Part shown: piece after piece, positions 31,562-37,662 of the stretch | Numbering within the stretch: position 1 is the first letter of the stretch | How the letters are laid out: the number at the start of each line of letters is the position of its first letter | Assembly: GCA_024694675.1 (NCBI GenBank) | Contig: JAILJO010000055.1 | Span: forward strand, 1 to 37,662 | Length of the DNA stretch: 37,662 nucleotides | Origin: Bacteroidales bacterium | GTDB lineage: Bacteria > Bacteroidota > Bacteroidia > Bacteroidales > UBA932 | Reading direction: 5' to 3' | Program-made: the position numbers and the translations under genes | Notes under the pieces: generated by a model | Databases searched by the model: none | Told to the model about the DNA's origin: nothing | What the model saw: the letters and a program-made list of their open reading frames with translations, nothing else

Positions 31562-32923
31562 ATGAGAAGTACAATCAGATACTTGATTCCGGCGGTGCTG
31601 GTTGCACTGGCTGGATGCAATCCGGAAAACCTGCCGTGGACAGCCAGCGCAAACAGCGCTGGACAGGAAGTTGTTACCATTTCTTTCAACGTCGAGCCTT
31701 TCGACACTCAGGACACCAAAGGCATTGCGGCCGACATAGTTGATGACGAGGTAGACCGCATTGACATCTTCGCATTTGAGAGCAACGGTGATGTCCACGG
31801 ACACACAGTAATTGGAGAGTACGGCGGAGACCCTCTGAATCTTGACGAAATCACATTCAGGGAATACGGCATTTCAGGAACGGTCCGCTGCTACCTGATT
31901 ATGGCCAACCTGGATCCTGACAGCGCCGACTACATTGCCTCGCTGGACAAAAACGGAATCTGCACCTATCCCAAGGCCTTCATCCCGTGGAGTGCGGGGA
32001 ACTGCCGCCCCGGGCGTCCTCTTATGGGCACCACGGCAAGAATAACTTTCTCAAGTAATGAATCCGGCACAGTGGAGCTGAACCTCATGCGCTATATGTC
32101 CAAGTTCAGGATTGGGACAATCACGGCGCAGTTCTGGGGTACTCCGGACCTATACCGTAACGTCTATGTGAAGCATGTGGCTTTCATCAACGGCTGGGAC
32201 ATCGTGAGAATCTGCCAGACTCGTCCGCAGGATTTCCAAAATGCGGACTGGGACATCTTCGGCCCCAAGGGCTGGTCCAGCAACGCCTTTGGCGGTGCGG
32301 AGTACAACTACTATATGGCCAACTGCTTCCTTGCGCAGGATGAGTGGAGCACTTACAATATGACCTATGCCGACATGCACGGCACCTACAATCTGGGCGA
32401 GTATGGCGGCAAGGGCAAGTTGAACCAGAGCTACAACTACCTGTACAACGACAACCACATGCAGCCAAAGCACTCCATTAATCTTACTGCACCAACCCCG
32501 CTCATCGATGTATCCCAGCAGACCTGGGACACAAACGCATATCTGCCAACGCTGGCCGGGAAGCTCTGTGACGAGTACGACGGGGACCTTGGCCCCCTAC
32601 AGGTAAACAAGGTGTTTTACACCCTTCCCACCAAGTTCAACGCCTGGTTTACGGAGCCTACCTACGGCGACGAATCACAGAATAACGAGCTGCGCCTTTG
32701 CCTTGCCGTGAAGATAAACGGCACGCTCTATTTCTACTCCAAGATGATTACAGGGCTAAACCCGAATATGTACTATATCATCCACAACATCACCTTGGCC
32801 GGTGAACCCTCGGAGTATCCTAACACATGGGTGCGTGGCGGCCAGGTAACAAAAGCCGGAGTTTCGGAAGAACAATGGCACGTCCACGGGAACGTTGCCG
32901 AAATAGACAATCTGGTGCTATGA
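31562..32923 (+). CDS. Accessory/tip fimbrillin-family lipoprotein (second paralogue)
   Basis: 453 residues from 31562 (MRSTIRYLIPAVLVALAGC, lipobox LAGC, Cys19); the track's start at 31514 lies inside the previous gene and is rejected. Shares with the preceding protein the order of 'DEVDRIDIFAFESNGDVHGH', a Met/Tyr-rich middle, GKLNQSYNYLYNDN and a late strand 'YYIIHNITLAGEPSEYPN'. The stretch KAGVSEEQWHVHG near the end differs from its paralogue. Likely the distal or adhesive accessory subunit. It follows its paralogue by 4 bases, and its stop overlaps the FimB/Mfa2 start. Confidence 0.8.
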   Translation: MRSTIRYLIPAVLVALAGCNPENLPWTASANSAGQEVVTISFNVEPFDTQDTKGIAADIVDDEVDRIDIFAFESNGDVHGHTVIGEYGGDPLNLDEITFREYGISGTVRCYLIMANLDPDSADYIASLDKNGICTYPKAFIPWSAGNCRPGRPLMGTTARITFSSNESGTVELNLMRYMSKFRIGTITAQFWGTPDLYRNVYVKHVAFINGWDIVRICQTRPQDFQNADWDIFGPKGWSSNAFGGAEYNYYMANCFLAQDEWSTYNMTYADMHGTYNLGEYGGKGKLNQSYNYLYNDNHMQPKHSINLTAPTPLIDVSQQTWDTNAYLPTLAGKLCDEYDGDLGPLQVNKVFYTLPTKFNAWFTEPTYGDESQNNELRLCLAVKINGTLYFYSKMITGLNPNMYYIIHNITLAGEPSEYPNTWVRGGQVTKAGVSEEQWHVHGNVAEIDNLVL

Positions 32924-33648
32924 GACGGGGATTTTTACTCGGATTGCTGGGGCTGGTAGCCCTGGCGTCCTGCTCGGTCAAGGAAGACAGAAGCGACTGT
33001 CCGTGCTGGCTCACCGTGATTGCCGACGATGGAGTATCCGTAAGCGGATGGTTCGGTTCTATAACGCTGTTCAGCGCCCATATGGGCAGGATAGAGGATT
33101 ATCTGGTCCCAAGGGGAAGCATTGAACTCGTGGCCAGTTACGGCAACTTCATCACCCCCGTCGGCGAACAGATGGACATGCTGTTCGCCCAGAGGCAAAA
33201 TGTCAATACATGGGGGGAAACCGCAAAAGCCTCCGTTGAGCTATGCAAGAACTTTGCAACGGTCGAAGTGGACTTCAAGGACGAAGATGACGGCCATACC
33301 GGATATGACCTGCTTGTCAGCGGTACAGTATGCGGCGCCGATTCCCGCACACTGGAGCCAATAGAAGGAGTTTTCCGTTGTGTCCCGATCCCCAAAACCG
33401 GTTCCGGGGAAAGAGGCTATAAATTCCGCGTCCCGCGCCAGAAGGACAAGTCACTCATACTCACACTCTCTTATCTGGGGAATGTAGTCGAAACGATAGA
33501 CCTTGGCTACCTTATAGCAAAGAGCGGCTTTGACTGGAGTGCCGAGAGCCTTGGCGATGTGTCCATCATAGCAGATATTCCGGCAATGACCTTCCTCGTC
33601 ACAATCAAAGAGTGGGAAGGACCGGTATCGTTCAGCATTACTATTTGA
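32920..33648 (+). CDS. FimB/Mfa2-family fimbrial anchor lipoprotein
   Basis: 242 residues from 32920 (MRRGFLLGLLGLVALASC, lipobox LASC, Cys18); the longer track start at 32827 lies inside the preceding gene. Right after the lipid-anchored Cys comes SVKEDRSDCPCWLTV, the hallmark Cys-rich start of FimB/Mfa2 proteins, which hold the pilus base in the outer membrane and limit fibre length. 'FVTIKEWEG'-type C-terminal strand is present as LVTIKEWEGPVSFSITI. Unlike P. gingivalis loci, where the anchor directly follows the major pilin, here it closes the operon. A strong terminator follows 8 bases after the stop. Confidence 0.85.
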   Translation: MRRGFLLGLLGLVALASCSVKEDRSDCPCWLTVIADDGVSVSGWFGSITLFSAHMGRIEDYLVPRGSIELVASYGNFITPVGEQMDMLFAQRQNVNTWGETAKASVELCKNFATVEVDFKDEDDGHTGYDLLVSGTVCGADSRTLEPIEGVFRCVPIPKTGSGERGYKFRVPRQKDKSLILTLSYLGNVVETIDLGYLIAKSGFDWSAESLGDVSIIADIPAMTFLVTIKEWEGPVSFSITI

Positions 33649-33655
33649 CATTAAG

Positions 33656-33682
33656 GCGGAGACATGAGGTCTTCGCTTTTTT
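33656..33682 (+). terminator. Terminator of the fimbrial operon
   Basis: 8-bp stem GCGGAGAC / GTCTTCGC (one G-U pair) with 5-nt loop and six T residues. The 138 bases from here to the GH97-GH65 stop codon are A/T-rich and contain no gene I can support, only an 18-codon frame starting at 33750 (MKELFTSF...). Confidence 0.9.
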
Positions 33683-33820
33683 ATTTATTGGTGGCTTTGA
33701 TATAACATTTGAAAAATGTAAAAACAAAGTGCACAAAAGGTGGTTGAGTATGAAGGAGTTGTTTACTTCTTTTCGTTACATTCAGTTGCCCAAAAGTTGA
33801 ATCGCTATTCTATTCTGCCG

Positions 33821-36800
33821 TCAGTGGATTTGACTTAAGTATTTTTGTTTGGAGGCAGGTGCAGTTATGGTTAGAGATTTCCACTGGCGGGGCAAGGTTT
33901 CATTCGATTTCAAGAGGGCGTCCGGAGTGATGTCATATCCGCCGAATCCGTAAATGACGGCCTGAAGGAGGGCGCCTGCACCGGTGAGGAAGTATGGATT
34001 TCCGGAGACGGGGGTTTCGGCGAGGGCGCAGAAGGGCTGGCGGAGGTTGGGCTCAAAACTGCGGCGGAAGAACTCATATGCTTTGTCTGTATCACCAAGT
34101 CTGGCATACTGCACCGCGAAAATGCCCCAGGTCATTGCTGGGCCGTCCTTTGAGTCAATTCTTGGGGCATAGTACTCCAAGTCCCTGCGGATTCGTTCCG
34201 GATCTGTAATAAGCCCCAGCGGATACGCCAGAAGGTTTGGATCGGCCTGTTTGGTAAGCCGCCCGTCATAGCATTCGTAATCAAGGGTGATACCGTCCTT
34301 CTCAGGAATGACGAGGCTCTCGGCGATTGAACTCCAGTTGTTCGGGACGGATTCTCCAAGAATTCCGGCAGCTTTGACGGCAGCGCGGAGCGCAAGCTTT
34401 GCGGAGCCGTTGGTAAAGGCATTGTTATCAACGTGCTGGGCATATTCATCGGCCCCTACTACGTCCCGGATGGAATAGCTGCCGTCTAGGTTGGGAGTAA
34501 CACGGCTTTCGAGGAACCGGGCGACTCCATTGAGAAGCGGCCAGCATTCCCGGAGCTTCTCCTTGTCATGCGTTACCAGATACCGGTTCCAGGCGGCAAT
34601 GGCGATATCGGCGGATATATGGTGCTCAAGCGGACCGGTAAGGGCCCAGGACGGGGTTGTCTCCTTGCCGTCCCAGTCGGATTCCCAAGGAAACATAAGT
34701 CCATTGTAGCCGAATTCCCTGGCGCGGGCGGCGGCTCCGGTCATACGGTCCAGACGGTACCGGAGCATTGAATCGGCCATCCCGGGATTCATTATCAGCA
34801 TCACCGGATACATCCACATCTCCGAGTCCCAGAAGACGTGACCGTTATACCCTTTTCCGGTAAGGCCCATCGGTGAAACGCTGAGGCCCGTCCCTTCGCG
34901 GATGGACCCGTAAAGGTTGAAAAGAGCCATCCTCACCGCTTGTTGTGAAAGCGGATCTCCATCTATGACGATATCTCCCTTCCAAAGGTCTTCCCACGCC
35001 TTGCGGTGCTGCCTGATGGCTTTTTTGACTCCCGTTTTTCTCAGTTCCTCCAATTGCTTCCGGGCCTCGGCGGCAGGGTCTTCGGACTCCAATCCGGTGA
35101 CAATGGACGAGGCGATGACAAAGTGCCCGGGGCGCTTGTCTATAAGGCCTGTTGCCGTAGAAACTTTATATCTGCCGTGAGGAGTTGAACTGTCAATGAA
35201 GCTGTCTTCCAGTCCGATAAACTCCACTTTCAATCCCCGTGGCGCATCTGTGGAAACATCCATTAGAAGGCAGTTCGGGTGAGCCCTGAGGGCGATGATG
35301 CGGTATTGCACGGAGACCTTTCCGTCGGCAACGAAAGAAGTGCGATGCTCGGCATTCCGGATATCCACGGTCTGCTGCCAGCGGGTAATATTCCAGTCAC
35401 ACCGTCCATCGATTATCATTGAAATATTGAAAGGGACGGGGCCATCCGGTACGGCGTCCACACCTGCGGCATCGTCATAATCGAAAACGTGGTTAAGCAT
35501 TACACGCTCCACGGAAAAGGGTTCCTTCCCGGGCAGTATGCCAAGACGGCCGTTCGCCATTGCCATACCATAGTACTCAGAGGCGGTGTGGTCAGTTGCC
35601 GTGATGCTCCAGTCGTCGAAAGAGGCCAAGGGCTTGAAATTGACGGCCTGTCCGCCTCCGGGGGCAAGGACAATGTCCAAGGTATCTTCTGAAGTTACGA
35701 CGCGAGTGCTGATGGTGTAAGCGTAAGGATTTGATTTCCAGTTGGCATCCGGAGCGTCGGCATAGATGGTTGCCGTATATATGACTCCCGGCGTCAGAAA
35801 GGAGAGAGGCTGGTTCAATGTGCGGCCCTCTTCGTTTGTGACTGCACCGTAGAAGAACTCGTCCTCGGCACGGCGCACTATGGCCACATACTGGCCGATT
35901 TCTCCCTGAAGGGCCCTGGACCAGTCACAGTCCGGTTTGAAGTCCCGGAAGAACTGGAAAGCCGGATGGCCCTCGTAGTTCTGGATGAGGTCCGCCGCCA
36001 TCTGCATGGGAGAATACAGAACAACCCACAGGGCAATCTGCTTTGCCAGGGTGGTGTTCACGCGGCACTGGGAAGAGTGCACGTTGTTCCAGACCTTGAC
36101 GTCAGGACTTCCGGCGATGGACTTGTACTGGATGTCAAAGATTCCCGGCGTGTAGTCCATGGGCCCGCTCAGGAGGCGGGTGAACGGAAGTATCTCGTGG
36201 TGAGAGGGTTTGTTGCCGCTGCTCCAGGCGTTCCATTCCATGCCGCGGGCTCCTTCACGGGTCATGAAGTTGGGATAGGTCCTCCGGAGGCCGGTTTCCT
36301 TGATGGGCTCGTGAGCATCTACCATAATATGCCTTTTGGCGGCCTCTGCGGCCACTTTTGCATAGTGCCTCACGCCGTACTGGCTGTGATGGTAATGGCC
36401 GTCAAGGAGCCAGCCGGCATAGCCGGTCTTGAGTGAATGAATGCCCCTTTCCGCCGCAAAGTCAAGGTCGCGTTCAAGCTGCTTTTCATACCAGGCAACC
36501 TCTCCGGCGGTCTCGTGATGGATGATGTAATCCACGCCCTTTTCACGCGCATAGGCCAACACTTTGTCCAGGTCGAAGTCCGGTGCCGGACAGGTGAAAT
36601 CGAAGTCGTGATGCGCCCAGCCAAGGGTCCAGCCATCGTTCCAGCCTTCTAACAGCACGGCATCCACGTTGTTATCGGCAGCAAAGTCTATGTACTTTAT
36701 TGCATTCTCCGTGGTGGCCCCGTGCCTGTGGCCCTTGCCCCAGGAATTGAGGCCCAGGTGCATTCCCCACCATACGCCCACGTACTTGGCCGGCTTGATC

Positions 36801-37633
36801 CAGGACACATCCTCCAGGGCGCAGGGCTCGTTGAGGTTCAGGATAAGGCCGGAATTGATAAGGTCCACCGCTTTCCTTCCAATCTGCACCGTCCTCCATG
36901 GAGTTTTGAAAGTTCCAGGGACGATTGCTTTCTGCTCCAGGTTCTCCGGTCCGTCCGGCGCCAGGGCGGCCACGAAGCCGTTCCCGGCCTTCTTGAGCGT
37001 CATCTCCGGAAAGTCCATCAGGGCGGCCTCATGGATACTGCCGTAAAGGCCGCCGTCGGTGTGGAAAGTCATGGGAGTATTGGCATCCTGGAGCTCGGAA
37101 AGCTTCATCCGACGGTACTCCTGCTCATAGGAATCGAAGTTTGCCGGAATGGACCAGCTGTCACCGTCAGAGGCAACATTGAACTGTGTGAGTTCATCAG
37201 TTATAACCAGACTATCCCTAATCTTATACTCATAGCGGAATCCGGCCCCGTCATCGAACACCCTGAAACGGAGAGTGAGACAGGCGTCGTCATTGGCAAG
37301 CCGTACTTTCAGTTCGCGGTGATTATCAGTTATCTCTTTGTTCTCTCCCCAGGGCTGCCGCCAGGAATCTTTATGAGAGGAGACCTTTGTGCCCAGCAGG
37401 TGGAAGCCATCTTTCAGGTTAACCAGATTGGCATTGTGCCCAAGGGCCGATTCGGCGATAAATGGCTTACCGTCAACAGATATGGAGTACAGAGGCTCTC
37501 CGCTTCCTGAGAGGGAAAACAGCAGTTTAATGCTGCCGTCAGGGGATGTGACGGAGGTTTTTGGGGTACAGGAAAAAAGCAGAAATACAGCCACTAGATT
37601 GACAAGCCGTGTTATGGTCAAGATACTATTCAT
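33821..37633 (-). CDS. GH97-GH65 fusion lipoprotein (two glycoside hydrolase modules)
   Basis: 1270 residues, lipobox LLFSC (Cys22). Residues about 27-665 are GH97: N-terminal beta domain with 'GGLYGSIHEAAL', catalytic barrel with KYVGVWWGMHLG, KTGYAGWLLDGH, VDAHEPIKETGLRRTYPN and GPMDYTPGIFD. Gly in KTGYAG, where retaining GH97 enzymes have the nucleophile Asp, and the VDAHE glutamate (Glu442) point to the inverting SusB-like alpha-glucosidase branch. Residues about 670-1265 are a complete GH65: beta-sandwich, then NGHVFWDSEMWMYP and VVGADEYAQHVDNNAFTN, whose Glu1063 is the general acid. AETPVSGNPYFLTGAG places Glu1206 where hydrolase-type GH65 enzymes have the general base, so a hydrolase (for example kojibiose-type), not a phosphorylase, is inferred. 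Both modules look intact. No SusCD is adjacent within the window. Confidence 0.9.
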   Translation of the reverse strand: MNSILTITRLVNLVAVFLLFSCTPKTSVTSPDGSIKLLFSLSGSGEPLYSISVDGKPFIAESALGHNANLVNLKDGFHLLGTKVSSHKDSWRQPWGENKEITDNHRELKVRLANDDACLTLRFRVFDDGAGFRYEYKIRDSLVITDELTQFNVASDGDSWSIPANFDSYEQEYRRMKLSELQDANTPMTFHTDGGLYGSIHEAALMDFPEMTLKKAGNGFVAALAPDGPENLEQKAIVPGTFKTPWRTVQIGRKAVDLINSGLILNLNEPCALEDVSWIKPAKYVGVWWGMHLGLNSWGKGHRHGATTENAIKYIDFAADNNVDAVLLEGWNDGWTLGWAHHDFDFTCPAPDFDLDKVLAYAREKGVDYIIHHETAGEVAWYEKQLERDLDFAAERGIHSLKTGYAGWLLDGHYHHSQYGVRHYAKVAAEAAKRHIMVDAHEPIKETGLRRTYPNFMTREGARGMEWNAWSSGNKPSHHEILPFTRLLSGPMDYTPGIFDIQYKSIAGSPDVKVWNNVHSSQCRVNTTLAKQIALWVVLYSPMQMAADLIQNYEGHPAFQFFRDFKPDCDWSRALQGEIGQYVAIVRRAEDEFFYGAVTNEEGRTLNQPLSFLTPGVIYTATIYADAPDANWKSNPYAYTISTRVVTSEDTLDIVLAPGGGQAVNFKPLASFDDWSITATDHTASEYYGMAMANGRLGILPGKEPFSVERVMLNHVFDYDDAAGVDAVPDGPVPFNISMIIDGRCDWNITRWQQTVDIRNAEHRTSFVADGKVSVQYRIIALRAHPNCLLMDVSTDAPRGLKVEFIGLEDSFIDSSTPHGRYKVSTATGLIDKRPGHFVIASSIVTGLESEDPAAEARKQLEELRKTGVKKAIRQHRKAWEDLWKGDIVIDGDPLSQQAVRMALFNLYGSIREGTGLSVSPMGLTGKGYNGHVFWDSEMWMYPVMLIMNPGMADSMLRYRLDRMTGAAARAREFGYNGLMFPWESDWDGKETTPSWALTGPLEHHISADIAIAAWNRYLVTHDKEKLRECWPLLNGVARFLESRVTPNLDGSYSIRDVVGADEYAQHVDNNAFTNGSAKLALRAAVKAAGILGESVPNNWSSIAESLVIPEKDGITLDYECYDGRLTKQADPNLLAYPLGLITDPERIRRDLEYYAPRIDSKDGPAMTWGIFAVQYARLGDTDKAYEFFRRSFEPNLRQPFCALAETPVSGNPYFLTGAGALLQAVIYGFGGYDITPDALLKSNETLPRQWKSLTITAPASKQKYLSQIH

Positions 37634-37662
37634 CGAGCAATTGAACCAATTCCTTTTTGCGT

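Noticed and set aside
33612-33800. 62-codon ORF at the end of the fimbrial operon
   Set aside because: It runs across the fimbrial gene end and the terminator, with no start signal or similarity; the small inner frame at 33750 is also unsupported.

Overview
The window looks like chromosome of a Bacteroidales-type member of the Bacteroidota with moderately high GC. The evidence is a SusC/SusD pair with a BACON-domain lipoprotein, a GH97-type enzyme, a FimA/Mfa-type fimbrial locus with FimB/Mfa2 anchor, Bacteroides-style relaxase/coupling genes, and several promoters of the Bacteroides form (TTG, about 20 nt, TAnnTTTG). The genus cannot be fixed from sequence alone.

Layout. (1) 1-6810: end of a glycan- or polymer-uptake operon: 5'-truncated SusC, SusD and a large BACON lipoprotein, followed by an out-of-frame relic of an alternative C-terminus and a strong terminator. 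(2) 6886-13268: housekeeping block: gyrA with its own promoter, a periplasmic TPR protein, a bidirectional terminator, then (minus strand) a phosphohexomutase and an M23/LysM peptidase one base apart. (3) About 13.3-24.7 kb: a plasmid-like mobilizable block: excisionase-like HTH protein, Toprim primase, XRE regulator, TraG/VirD4 coupling protein, MOBP-type relaxase, SSB-like protein, MobA-type accessory protein, a folded oriT candidate, two helically phased repeat arrays around a small DNA-binding-type protein, a PgeF/YfiH gene, tandem promoters feeding a structured RNA or small-peptide locus, a frameshifted radC, a Rep_3 initiator with five iterons, a TraO-like barrel and a D12-type methyltransferase relative with an altered catalytic motif. 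No integrase or transposase is visible, so it reads as an integrated or decayed mobilizable plasmid. (4) 24799-33682: fimbrial operon: DUF3575 barrel, lipoprotein, small unknown protein, OmpA-like/TPR protein, major fimbrillin, an internal terminator hairpin, two paralogous tip/accessory fimbrillins and the FimB/Mfa2 anchor. (5) 33821-37633 (minus): a 1270-residue lipoprotein that fuses a GH97 alpha-glucosidase to a complete GH65 module.

How they work together. In the plasmid-like block, three divergent control regions (primase/XRE, mobA/19511, rep/traO-like) share the 9-mer ATTTGACAA, suggesting one regulator coordinates replication and mobilization. In the fimbrial operon, a hairpin after the major subunit would keep accessory subunits scarce. 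The GH97-GH65 fusion would cleave two alpha-glucosidic linkages, or two steps on one substrate, in the envelope. Most attractive for follow-up: the GH97-GH65 fusion, the phased ATGTCG array, the cruciform-like oriT candidate, the tandem-promoter structured locus, and the methyltransferase relative with DVPG in place of DPPY.
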